A program made the translations under genes and the position numbers. The notes below the pieces were generated by a model that was given only the letters and a program-made list of their open reading frames with translations, was not told where the DNA came from and made no database searches. 64,000 nucleotides of DNA from Zunongwangia mangrovi (lineage in GTDB: Bacteria; Bacteroidota; Bacteroidia; Flavobacteriales; Flavobacteriaceae). Position 1 is the first letter of the stretch, and every line of letters begins with the position of its first letter. The stretch spans positions 682,001 through 746,000 of the forward strand of contig NZ_FOKV01000001.1 of NCBI RefSeq assembly GCF_900112105.1. Direction: 5' to 3'. Shown in pieces: positions 35,482 through 44,221 of this stretch.

Positions 35482-37128
35482 ATGAAAAAGAATTTCTTTT
35501 TTGCATTCCTTTTAGGAAGTTTCTTCCTTGGATGTAGCAGTGATGATAGTGCTCCAGAGGAGCCCGAGGTACCTGTGGAACAGGAGCCTGTTGCAGTAGA
35601 TGATAATTTTAGCACAATAGAAAATGTTGAAGTTACAATATCAGTCAATCAATTGCTGAATAATGATGAAATTGTAGACAATGCTCGAATTTTTTCTGTA
35701 GATGAAGAATCTCTTGAAGGTGGGAGTATAGAAAACAACCGAAATGGAACATATACTTATACTCCACCTGCAGACTTTCAGGGAGAAGATTCTTTTATGT
35801 ATTTACTTTGTGTTCCTGGGGATTCAGATCGATGTTCAGAAGCTACAGTGACTATTCAGGTAGATCAGCCTGGGCCACCAACAGCTAATGATGATAATTA
35901 TGAAGTTGCAGAAGATGGAACTTTAACAATTCGTAATTACGGTGGGAATGATGACCTAATTGGAGATGCTTCTATCACTGAGGTTGAATCTTCAAGTGGA
36001 AATGCAACTGTGAGTATTGATAGTGAAAACAATATTGTATACGTTCCTAACGAAGGCTTTGCAGGATCAGACACATTCACCTATACCATCTGTAACGATG
36101 ATGAAGAAACCTCTTGTGATACTGCAACTATTACAATTGAGGTAATCGATGAAGGTAATCCTTATGCTGAAGATGATGAAGTGATTGCAAACGGCAATAA
36201 TGCAGAAACAATCTTTGCAGACCTCCTTGCTAATGATAATTTAATCGATGGTGCTACGCTTAATGGTGTAGATGATTCGTCTAGCAAAGGAACCGTAACA
36301 CTTAATGAAGATGGTACAGTAACTTATGTTACGGCAGCTGGTTTTACAGGAGAAGATACTTTTGAATATACGATTTGTGATGACGATCAGCCAGAAGCTT
36401 CCTGTAGCACCGCTACGGTAACTGTTCAGGTTGTAACCCCGATTTCCTTCAATATTCCGGCAGATCTACAGGATTACTACGACGGTGTTACTTTTACAGA
36501 TCAATCAGATTTCTTAAAACTAGCGCTTTCAAACTTTACAGTAGCTGCGCACGAAACGATCTTAGCGTATACAGATCGTCACGATTATCTTTACGAAGCC
36601 GATGAAGATCCGGATAATCCAGATAACGTTCTTTTAATGTACTCTGGTGAAAGTAGATATTGGGAAGAATATACTTCAGGAAGCAATTCTTATTCACCGC
36701 AAACTTTCAATACAGAGCATATTTATCCGCAATCTAGATTAGGATCAGAAGATGCAGTCACAGATTTACATCACTTAAGAACCATAGATGACGGTATAAA
36801 TAGCGATAGATCGAACTATTCTTTCACAGACGGAAGTGGAGATTATGGGTTAGTTGGCAATAATGCTTGGTACCCTGGAGACGATTGGAAAGGTGATGTA
36901 GCCAGAATGATATTCTACCTTAATATTCGTTACGGAGAAAATATCTCGACGGTTGGTGACTTAGATCTTTTTCTTCAGTGGAATAGAGAAGACCCGGTTT
37001 CAGCATTCGAAATACAACGAAATAATGTGATCGAAGCTGCCCAGGGAGTAAGAAACCCGTTTATCGATAATCCATATCTTGCAACACTTATTTGGGGTGG
37101 CAGTGATGCTGAAAATCGATGGGAATAA
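35482..37128 (+). CDS. Surface endonuclease I lipoprotein with Ig-like repeats
   Basis: 548 residues. Lipoprotein signal ending FFLGC followed by SSDD, a pattern linked to surface export of lipoproteins in Flavobacteriia. Three Ig/cadherin-like repeats (about 38-310), each ending in a V-T-I-Q-V-type strand and containing GTYTYTP or similar. The C-terminal domain (about 320-548) is endonuclease I: NTEHIYPQSRLG and TDLHHLRTIDDGINSDR form the beta-beta-alpha-metal active site. Degrades DNA or RNA outside the cell. The Ig-like part probably holds the enzyme away from the membrane. Placed directly after the receptor and repeat lipoprotein. Confidence 0.9.
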   Translation: MKKNFFFAFLLGSFFLGCSSDDSAPEEPEVPVEQEPVAVDDNFSTIENVEVTISVNQLLNNDEIVDNARIFSVDEESLEGGSIENNRNGTYTYTPPADFQGEDSFMYLLCVPGDSDRCSEATVTIQVDQPGPPTANDDNYEVAEDGTLTIRNYGGNDDLIGDASITEVESSSGNATVSIDSENNIVYVPNEGFAGSDTFTYTICNDDEETSCDTATITIEVIDEGNPYAEDDEVIANGNNAETIFADLLANDNLIDGATLNGVDDSSSKGTVTLNEDGTVTYVTAAGFTGEDTFEYTICDDDQPEASCSTATVTVQVVTPISFNIPADLQDYYDGVTFTDQSDFLKLALSNFTVAAHETILAYTDRHDYLYEADEDPDNPDNVLLMYSGESRYWEEYTSGSNSYSPQTFNTEHIYPQSRLGSEDAVTDLHHLRTIDDGINSDRSNYSFTDGSGDYGLVGNNAWYPGDDWKGDVARMIFYLNIRYGENISTVGDLDLFLQWNREDPVSAFEIQRNNVIEAAQGVRNPFIDNPYLATLIWGGSDAENRWE

Positions 37129-37154
37129 CCTATTTTTGTAAAAAAAAGATAATT

Positions 37155-37595
37155 ATGTACCAAACTGTTCAATTTATACATTCTTACTGGGCTTATTTAG
37201 TGATAGCCATGTTGGTAATCGCATCTGTTAGTGCTATTATTGGTTGGGTATCTGGTAAAGAATATAGTGCCGGTAATTTTAGAATTTCCCTATTTACACT
37301 TATCGTTTCTCACATTCAGCTTTTGATAGGAATTGTATTGTTTTTTGTTTCAGATAAAACAGTATGGTTTAATGATCAAGTTTCTGTAAGTGAAATTATG
37401 GGTGACGATACGTTAAGATTGTATAATATGGAACATCCTCTTATGATGATCATCGCTATTGTTTTGATCACCGTAGGATATTCAAAGCACAAAAAGAAAT
37501 TAACCTCTACTCCAAAATTTAAAACGCTGGCGATATTTTATACGATTGCTTTGGTGGTACTTCTTTCCAGAATTCCTTGGAATGCATGGCTATAA
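37155..37595 (+). CDS. Small membrane protein, cytochrome-B-like
   Basis: 146 residues from the ATG at 37155 (an upstream in-frame start at 37119 overlaps the endonuclease gene and is rejected). Four hydrophobic segments, with His in the first (VQFIHSYWAYLV), second (LIVSHIQLLIG) and third (NMEHPLMMII), the spacing expected of a heme-binding or quinone-type small membrane protein; related Flavobacteriaceae proteins are labelled cytochrome B. Real function unknown. Confidence 0.7.
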   Translation: MYQTVQFIHSYWAYLVIAMLVIASVSAIIGWVSGKEYSAGNFRISLFTLIVSHIQLLIGIVLFFVSDKTVWFNDQVSVSEIMGDDTLRLYNMEHPLMMIIAIVLITVGYSKHKKKLTSTPKFKTLAIFYTIALVVLLSRIPWNAWL

Positions 37596-37613
37596 AAAAT
37601 AGTCTTCAAAATA

Positions 37614-37646
37614 TCGAAAATCCCCGTTTTTAGCGGGGATTTTTCT
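37614..37646. terminator. Bidirectional terminator between convergent genes
   Basis: 10-bp stem AAAATCCCCG/CGGGGATTTT (37617-37626 and 37634-37643) with T-runs in both directions. It overlaps the last codons of the minus-strand nuclease gene, whose C-terminus is therefore encoded by the hairpin. Confidence 0.85.
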
Positions 37647-38664
37647 TTTTTATAAGATAAAGATATACCGGGAAATGATCGCTATAACCGCCCAAATAGC
37701 CATTATATCCATAACTTCGGAAGGGATATCCTTTATACTGCCCATTTGAAGTGATTAAATAGTCTTTTTTAAAAATTCCGGCTTTGTAATATTGAAAATA
37801 ATCATAATTTTTAGTCATCATAGCGCCTGAAACAAGGATTTGATCAAACAAATTCCAATTATCGCGATAAGCCAAACTTCCAATGCCATTTTTATACAAT
37901 TTCAGCATAGGATTATAAAACTGAAATTGATTCGCCTTTTCTGAAGTTTTAAGCACATTCTTCACATTTTTGTTTTTAGGATCATCATTAAAATCCCCCA
38001 TATTTACGATCTTGAAAGAAGAATCTATTGCCCAAAGCGAATCGCAAATTTTTCTGTTTACCATTGCAGCAGATTTTCGGTAATTTCGGCTTGCTTTTTC
38101 ACCACCACTTCTGGATGGCCAGTGGTTAATTAAAAATGCAAAGTTTTCATTTTCAATTTTTCCTGTAGCCACCACAATATCCCTGGTGTAAATTCTTTTT
38201 CCTTCCTTATTCTGAATAAAAACAGTAATAGCTTTCGATGTTTTCGGTTGAAACACCTTAGGATTATAGAATAGGGCATTATCAATACCTCGGCGATCAG
38301 GCGAATCAAAATGAATAATTTCGTAATTCTTATCTTTCAATTGTTCTGTATTCAAAAGATCTTCAAGTACACGGTAATTTTCGATTTCGCTTAAGCCGAT
38401 AATTTCAGGACTATTGCCTGATAGATCAACTCCAATTTCCGAAATTACCTGGCCGATATTGTTTAATTTCTGAAGGTATTTTTCTTCCGTCCACGCATCT
38501 TTTCCTTCAGGAGTACGATCATCATCGAAAGTAAAATCGTCATTTTCAGTATCAAAAAGATTCTCGGTATTATAAAATGCGATCGTCAAAACCTCGTACG
38601 TAGTTTGATTTTGCGCAAATCCAATTCCGCAGTAAAAAAGAAAAATTAGTTGTAAGATTTTCAT
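37630..38664 (-). CDS. Secreted endonuclease/exonuclease/phosphatase family protein
   Basis: 344 residues with a signal peptide ending CGIGFAQ. Catalytic elements of the EEP fold: FYNTENLFD, a metal-binding Glu in GLSEIENYRVLE, NHWPSRSGG, GDFNDDP and the C-terminal catalytic YSDHFPVYL. Likely cuts extracellular or periplasmic nucleic acid or phosphoesters. Divergent from the second receptor gene with a 115-bp gap containing the Pho-box-like repeats, so both may respond to one signal. Confidence 0.9.
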   Translation of the reverse strand: MKILQLIFLFYCGIGFAQNQTTYEVLTIAFYNTENLFDTENDDFTFDDDRTPEGKDAWTEEKYLQKLNNIGQVISEIGVDLSGNSPEIIGLSEIENYRVLEDLLNTEQLKDKNYEIIHFDSPDRRGIDNALFYNPKVFQPKTSKAITVFIQNKEGKRIYTRDIVVATGKIENENFAFLINHWPSRSGGEKASRNYRKSAAMVNRKICDSLWAIDSSFKIVNMGDFNDDPKNKNVKNVLKTSEKANQFQFYNPMLKLYKNGIGSLAYRDNWNLFDQILVSGAMMTKNYDYFQYYKAGIFKKDYLITSNGQYKGYPFRSYGYNGYLGGYSDHFPVYLYLIKKKNPR

Positions 38665-38674
38665 TATCAGAATC

Positions 38675-38703
38675 TTAAAATTGTTGTGAGTTTGCGTTAA
38701 AGT
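38675..38703 (+). promoter_or_regulatory. Pho-box-like repeats between the nuclease and second receptor genes
   Basis: TTAAAAT (38675-38681) and TTAAAGT (38697-38703) lie exactly 22 bp apart, two turns of an 11-bp period; the middle position (38686, GTGAGTT) is degenerate. CGTTAAAGTT (38695-38704) is identical to the site before the first receptor. The site is 11 bp from the nuclease start and 76 bp from the receptor start. Confidence 0.45.
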
Positions 38704-38779
38704 TATCCTATTCTTTCGGATAAAATAAACGGTTTCGAATGCTATTTTCTAAATTGAAGCTGTAATTTATTGATTTTCA

Positions 38780-41599
38780 ATGAAAAGTGTAGTTTTTATT
38801 TGGGTGATTTCTATTTCCTCTGGTCTTTTGCAGGCGCAGGAAATCATTATATCCGGAAAAATACTACATGCTAATTCTCAAAATGTTATTGGTGGCGTTA
38901 GTGTTCGTTTAGAAGATCATTTTACGGAGACTAAAACTAATACCGAGGGAATTTTCATACTCAGTTTTACAGATCTCGAAATGGGAAATTATATTTTAAA
39001 TATTTCAAAACTTGGTTTTCAGTCATTACGATTGCCTATTCTTCTAGATCGATCAACTTTAGATTTGGGTGTGATTAGCCTAACTCCCGATATTGCTGAA
39101 CAGCAGGCCCAATTAGGAAGCGTAAATCTTAGTGAAAATGAGTTGGATGACGATCAAATCGATGCCGGTTTTTCCTCGATTTTAAATGCTGGGAAGGATG
39201 CTTTTTTAAATGCTGCCGCGTACGATTTTAGTCAGACCTATTTTAAACCTCGTGGTTATGATAGTCAGTACGGTCTGGTAATGATTAACGGAATTCCGCT
39301 GAATAAAATCAATAATGGCCGGCCGCAATGGAGTAACTGGGGTGGTTTAAATGATGTGCAGCGCAATCAGGATTTTAATTTCGCGGTAAGCGCTGTAGAT
39401 AAGAACTTCGGAAGTCTTGCCGGTTCTACCAATTTCGTGATGCGTGCTTCAAAATTCTCTAAAGGTGGCAGGCTTACTTTATCGGCTGCCAATAGAAGTT
39501 ATCGCTCCAGGATCATGGCCACGTATAGTTCAGGAGAATTAAAAAATAATTGGTTTTATACCGTTTCGCTCTCCGGAAGATTTGCTGAAGAAGGCTATAT
39601 GGAAGGTACTTCATACAACGCGAAATCAGCTTTTCTTTCCGTAGAAAAAAAGATAAATGAAGATCATAGTTTAAATTTTGCGGCAATTTATACGCCTAAT
39701 ATTCGTGGAAAATCGGCAGCGATCACCGATGAAGTTTTTGAACTAAAAGGAAGAAAATATAATAGTTACTGGGGATATCAGGGAGATCAAATCAGGAATT
39801 CCCGTCAAAGACGAGTAGAAGAGCCTATCTTGATGCTGAATCATTTTTGGGAACTCTCAAAAGACACCCAAATAACAACCAATATCGCTTATCAATTTGG
39901 GAGTATTGGGAATACCAGGATCGATTATGGTGGTACAAATTTAGTTCGGTTTAACGATCAGGTTTCTTACGATGGTGGTGGCCAAAATCCAGATCCTTCT
40001 TATTATCAAAATTTACCGAGTTATTTTTTACGATTTGAAGGGAGTGAAAATTATGAGGCCGCTTACCGAAGCGCCGCTGCATTTCGGGAAAATGGACAAT
40101 TAAACTGGGATGCGATCTATGAAGCTAATAGAACTGAAGCCAATGCCGGAAATAACGCCGTTTATGCTTTAACCGAAGATCGTAATGATGATCGTTCGGT
40201 TTTTCTAAATACGACTTTCGATCATCAGCTAAATTCAAATTTGAAGCTAAATGACGGAATTAATTTTCAGCAGCTAAAAAGCCATAATTATGCAAAAATC
40301 GATGATCTTTTTGGTGGAAATCAATTTCTGGATATCGATTTTTTCGCTGAACCAACCAATGATTTTTCATTAGAACAGGTGGCGCAAAGTGATTTGCAAA
40401 ACCCAAATCGGCTGGTGGGTGAAAATGAGATTTACAAGTATAACTATGATCTAAATTCAACGAAATTTGAAGCTTTTTCTCAGCTTGAATTTATCGCTAA
40501 AAATATCGAAACTTACCTTTCAGCAAAGATCAGCTCTACAAATTATGATAGGTTTGGTAATTATCAAAATGGTTTATTTCCTGATAATTCACTAGGGCAA
40601 AGTGCAACATTACATTTTACAGATTTTGGCTTAAAAACAGGTATAACTTATCATTTTACGGGTAGACATTCTATTTCTTCCAATTTATTTCTAGCCAGTA
40701 ATCCGCCAACTTTGCAAAACAGTTTCGCAAATCCACGACAAAATAAAACGCTGGTTCAGGATTTAGATAGTGAACAAATTTATAGCGCAGATGCCACGTA
40801 TCGCTATCGTTCGCCGAATTTCAATTTAAAAATTAGCGGCTATTTTACACAATTTAGAAATGTAACCGATGTCTCTTTTTATTATGTTGACGGACTTTCG
40901 GGCCTTGGCAGAAATACAACCACTGCTTTTGTTCAGGAGATTTTATACGATGCCGAAAAGCAGCATTTGGGTATTGAATTTGGTGCTGAAGCGCAGGTAA
41001 CTTCCACGATCAAATTAAAGTCGGCTTTAGCGCTTGGCCAATTTATCTTTTCCAATAATCCCAATTTGTATTTAACCAGCAATAGTTTTGCTGGCAATGT
41101 GAATTACGGGGAAACTCGACTGAAGAATTACCGGCTCGCCAACGGGCCGCAGCATGCGGCACAACTAGGTTTTGAATACCGTGATCCCGATTATTGGTGG
41201 TTTGGTTTAACGGCAAACTATTTTGCAAACGTGTTTATTAATGTGAGTCCGTTACTGCGAACTTCAAATTTCGCTACAGATACCGATGGATTGCCTTTAG
41301 AAAATTATGATGCGCAACTTGCCAGGGAATATCTAAAACAAGAGAATTTAGGCGATTATTTTTTGCTGAATGCCATTGGAGGGAAATCCTGGAAACTGGG
41401 AGATTATTATGTTGGGCTTTTTGTTAGCCTGAATAATATCTTGGATCAGCTTTACAAAACCGGCGGTTACGAACAATCCAGAAATGCCAATTTTACCAGT
41501 TTGCAGGAAGATCGCGAACGTGAAATGCCTGTTTTTGGTAATCGCTATTGGTACGGTTACGGCACCACTTATTTTGCTAATCTATATGTTCGGTTTTAA
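38780..41599 (+). CDS. TonB-dependent receptor (NGR-WSNW subfamily), second nuclease module
   Basis: 939 residues: signal peptide (ending GLLQAQ), carboxypeptidase-regulatory-like domain (about 20-105, ISGKILHANSQNVIGGVSV), plug (about 130-230) containing INGIPLNKINNGRPQWSNW, which lines up with the receptor at 31025, and a barrel ending YFANLYVRF. The barrel start also matches (LSVEKKINEDHSLNF). Companion of a DUF5689 lipoprotein gene 1 bp downstream and a divergent nuclease. Ligand unknown; nucleic-acid-derived ligand inferred. Confidence 0.92.
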   Translation: MKSVVFIWVISISSGLLQAQEIIISGKILHANSQNVIGGVSVRLEDHFTETKTNTEGIFILSFTDLEMGNYILNISKLGFQSLRLPILLDRSTLDLGVISLTPDIAEQQAQLGSVNLSENELDDDQIDAGFSSILNAGKDAFLNAAAYDFSQTYFKPRGYDSQYGLVMINGIPLNKINNGRPQWSNWGGLNDVQRNQDFNFAVSAVDKNFGSLAGSTNFVMRASKFSKGGRLTLSAANRSYRSRIMATYSSGELKNNWFYTVSLSGRFAEEGYMEGTSYNAKSAFLSVEKKINEDHSLNFAAIYTPNIRGKSAAITDEVFELKGRKYNSYWGYQGDQIRNSRQRRVEEPILMLNHFWELSKDTQITTNIAYQFGSIGNTRIDYGGTNLVRFNDQVSYDGGGQNPDPSYYQNLPSYFLRFEGSENYEAAYRSAAAFRENGQLNWDAIYEANRTEANAGNNAVYALTEDRNDDRSVFLNTTFDHQLNSNLKLNDGINFQQLKSHNYAKIDDLFGGNQFLDIDFFAEPTNDFSLEQVAQSDLQNPNRLVGENEIYKYNYDLNSTKFEAFSQLEFIAKNIETYLSAKISSTNYDRFGNYQNGLFPDNSLGQSATLHFTDFGLKTGITYHFTGRHSISSNLFLASNPPTLQNSFANPRQNKTLVQDLDSEQIYSADATYRYRSPNFNLKISGYFTQFRNVTDVSFYYVDGLSGLGRNTTTAFVQEILYDAEKQHLGIEFGAEAQVTSTIKLKSALALGQFIFSNNPNLYLTSNSFAGNVNYGETRLKNYRLANGPQHAAQLGFEYRDPDYWWFGLTANYFANVFINVSPLLRTSNFATDTDGLPLENYDAQLAREYLKQENLGDYFLLNAIGGKSWKLGDYYVGLFVSLNNILDQLYKTGGYEQSRNANFTSLQEDREREMPVFGNRYWYGYGTTYFANLYVRF

Positions 41600-41600
41600 A

Positions 41601-42969
41601 ATGAAGAAATTTGTACTCCTTTTAATTCTTGTTTTAATAAGTTGTGTGACGACAGATGATTTTAATGTGCCCAGAAACTCAGGTTCCGGCAAATGTGAGC
41701 ATAGAAGGCACGCAAATTAGTCTGAGGGCCGCAAAGAATAATTATGATGAAGAAACCGGCGATATATTTACATTTTCGGGTGATCAATATTTTGAGGCTT
41801 ATGTGGTTTCTTCAGATAGGGCAGGTAATTTTTATAATGAATTGATCCTTCAGGATCTTCCAGGAAATCCGGAAGCGGGGATACAAATTTTAATTGATGA
41901 AAATGCCCTTTATCAGCGCTATAACTTCGGAAGAAAAGTTTTCGTGAAATTAAACGGATTGAGTATTTCTAAGAGCAATGGTTTAATTCAGTTGGGAAAA
42001 CAGAATAGGGGAGATCTTGATCCTATAACACCTTCAGAAATTGATGAATATCTGGTTCGTTCAGAAATTATAGAAGAGATCACTCCGCAGCAAATCGATA
42101 TTGGTGATTTTTCACCTGAATTTTTATCTACATATATTCAGTTAGATAATATTCAATTCAATCGAAATTTGTTTACCCAAACAAACAGCACTTTTGCTGC
42201 TGAAACTTACGATCAATTTGATGGTTTTCGTCAGATCGAAGAATGTGGCAGCGATGATTCGGCTTTACTAGCCACCAGCACCTATGCCGATTTTAGGTCG
42301 GTTAATTTGCCGGCGACCTCAGGTACGATATTGGGCGTTTTAGGACGTGATTTTTATGATGACTTTTATGTGGTTCAACTAAATTCAACCGAAGATCTTT
42401 CTTTTGGAAGTGAGCGATGTGACCCCGAGTTTTTTGACTGCGGAAATAATACTGAAGAAGGCGACACGATTTTGTTTGAAGAAAACTTTGCTGAAATCAC
42501 CAACGAGAATCGATTAGATCCTTTAGGTTGGACGAACCTGAATGTAAACGGTGGCGAAGAGCGATTTGTTGATGCTACCTCCAACGGAAACAGAACACTT
42601 AGAATCTCAGCTTACAATACCGGGGAAAATCCTTTAGAAGCCTGGCTGATAACGCCGCCCATAGATCTTTCGCAAACTCGAAATGAGGTTTTGTCTTTTG
42701 ATATTCGAGCGTCTTACGATAATGGTACTATTTTGCAGGTGTATATTAGCGAAGATTTTAATGGTGATCCAGAAACTGCAAACTGGCAATTACTCGAGGC
42801 TAATATTCCCATGGGACCATCGAATCAAAATGCTACGATCTTCAGGAATTCAAAAATCGATATTTCCTGTTTTACTGCTCAAGTTTATATTGGTTTTCGA
42901 TACCAGGGAAGAGATCCGTCACGAACCACAACTTATGATATTGATAACATAAAAGTCACAGCTGAATAA
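41601..42969 (+). pseudogene. DUF5689 / choice-of-anchor J surface lipoprotein, frameshifted near its start
   Basis: The lipoprotein signal (MKKFVLLLILVLISCVTTDD) starts at 41601, one base after the receptor stop, but the rest of the protein is in the next frame. The break is at CCC (41670-41672): removing one C joins FNVP to ETQVPANVSIEGTQ and gives a full 455-residue protein. After the break come a DUF5689 domain (about 40-270) and a C-terminal jelly-roll choice-of-anchor-J domain (AWLITPPIDLSQT, VYIGFRYQG). As written the gene would give a 39-residue peptide. A sequencing error, a real mutation or a phase-variable tract are all possible. Confidence 0.85.
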
Positions 42970-43008
42970 TTATTTTCGTAAAACCTACTAACCAAAATCT
43001 ACTATAAA

Positions 43009-43407
43009 ATGAAACTTAAATTATGCCTGGTTTTAGCTGTTTTTTGCAGTTTTTTTATGAGAGCCCAGAATCTAGAAGGTTCCTGGAAATGGACTTCGCC
43101 AGATGGCTCACAGCAATTTAAAATCGAGTTAGAACAAATTAACGAAAAAGAATATCGAGGTAGTCATTGCGCTATTTTTGATAATGGAGAGCGTATCGAT
43201 TGTAATAGTGACCAGGATACTTTTTCTATTGTGATGCTCGAAATAACTAAAGACAATTTTGCCGGAACTATAGAAAGCAGTTACGAAAGATCACAAGGTA
43301 AAATAAGAATGCAATATCATGATCAGGAAGATTTGTTACATTTTAAACTCACCAAAAATCCTTCAGGTATATTTTATTTACCTCCAGAGGCTATTTTAAC
43401 CCGATAA
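43009..43407 (+). CDS. Small secreted protein of unknown function
   Basis: 132 residues with a signal peptide ending FFMRAQ. The mature start NLEGSWKWTSPDGSQQF and the following run of beta strands suggest a small lipocalin-like barrel; two Cys (SHCAIF, RIDCNS) could pair. No named family recognised. A -7-like box TATTTTCG (42971-42978) lies upstream. Its stop codon directly abuts the stop codon of the convergent gene. Confidence 0.7.
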   Translation: MKLKLCLVLAVFCSFFMRAQNLEGSWKWTSPDGSQQFKIELEQINEKEYRGSHCAIFDNGERIDCNSDQDTFSIVMLEITKDNFAGTIESSYERSQGKIRMQYHDQEDLLHFKLTKNPSGIFYLPPEAILTR

Positions 43408-44142
43408 TTAATTCTGAATGATTTCTTCAGGTTTATAAGGAGACCATATCTCATTTACTGGCTCACCTGTAGAACTTTTGCCGCGATGATTCCACTCATT
43501 ATTCATTATTTGATAATCGAAGCTTAAGCTTGCCCCTACCCGAAAATCGTCTTTAGAAAAGAATTCGATATTCTCGATATATCTGCCATATTTTGAAAGA
43601 TAAGAACCACCGCCAGTAGCAAAAAATTCTCCTGTAGCCGAGTTATATGCGATCCATTGAAAGCGTGTTCCGCTAAGGATTTTAATGGTTTTACGGTCTC
43701 CAATTTCTCGTTGTTGCATTTCGCCATTGCGCTCGCGACCTGTAATAATCCATACCCCAGAAAGATCGTCCTGATAATCGCCAATCTTAAGCCAGATTTG
43801 TGAAATATCATCATTCCATATTTTTAAGGTGTCTCCTTTAACACCAAAATCATAATTTACAGTAGTACCTACTTTTAAAGAGTCATCAGAATCAAATTCA
43901 AATTTTTCAGTATAAATGGATTCTCCTTGTTTATAAAACCCGCCTTTTGCACTTTTAAAATCGTAGTCACCTTCTTTAGTTCCTTCAGCAAAAAAACCGT
44001 CCTGGTAAATCCTAACCGTAGTGAGTGATACAGTTGTTTCATTTTCTGAAATTAATTCCCAAGATCCCTCTAAACCTGCTAAACTTTGTGCATTTACAAG
44101 CTGAAATATACTAAAAGCTATAAATGAAAAAAGTATCTTCAT
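43408..44142 (-). CDS. Secreted protein built of two lipocalin-like halves
   Basis: 244 residues; signal peptide ends QLVNAQ. Two halves repeat the same order: L-x-G-x-W (LEGSWELI; LSGVWIIT), GGFYKQGESIYTEKFEF against GGSYLSKYGRYIENIEF, then VGTTVNYDF against VGASLSFDY, each ending with an IW. So the gene arose by internal duplication. Function unknown. The start of the neighbouring protein (EGSWKW) is similar, which hints that the two convergent genes encode related folds. Confidence 0.75.
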   Translation of the reverse strand: MKILFSFIAFSIFQLVNAQSLAGLEGSWELISENETTVSLTTVRIYQDGFFAEGTKEGDYDFKSAKGGFYKQGESIYTEKFEFDSDDSLKVGTTVNYDFGVKGDTLKIWNDDISQIWLKIGDYQDDLSGVWIITGRERNGEMQQREIGDRKTIKILSGTRFQWIAYNSATGEFFATGGGSYLSKYGRYIENIEFFSKDDFRVGASLSFDYQIMNNEWNHRGKSSTGEPVNEIWSPYKPEEIIQN

Positions 44143-44221
44143 AACACCAATTTTTGGTAATGAAGATACTAATAATTACTCGAAAATTGAGTTCTATTTC
44201 TTTTGAAGAAAAGACGATTGA

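Noticed and set aside
35482-37128. Type IX secretion sorting domain on the endonuclease
   Set aside because: The C-terminus lacks the usual beta-sandwich and the protein has a lipoprotein signal, so surface lipoprotein export is the better reading.
42683-42952. 89-codon plus-strand frame inside the DUF5689 gene
   Set aside because: Out of frame with a long, well-conserved domain; not a second frameshift because the main frame stays open.
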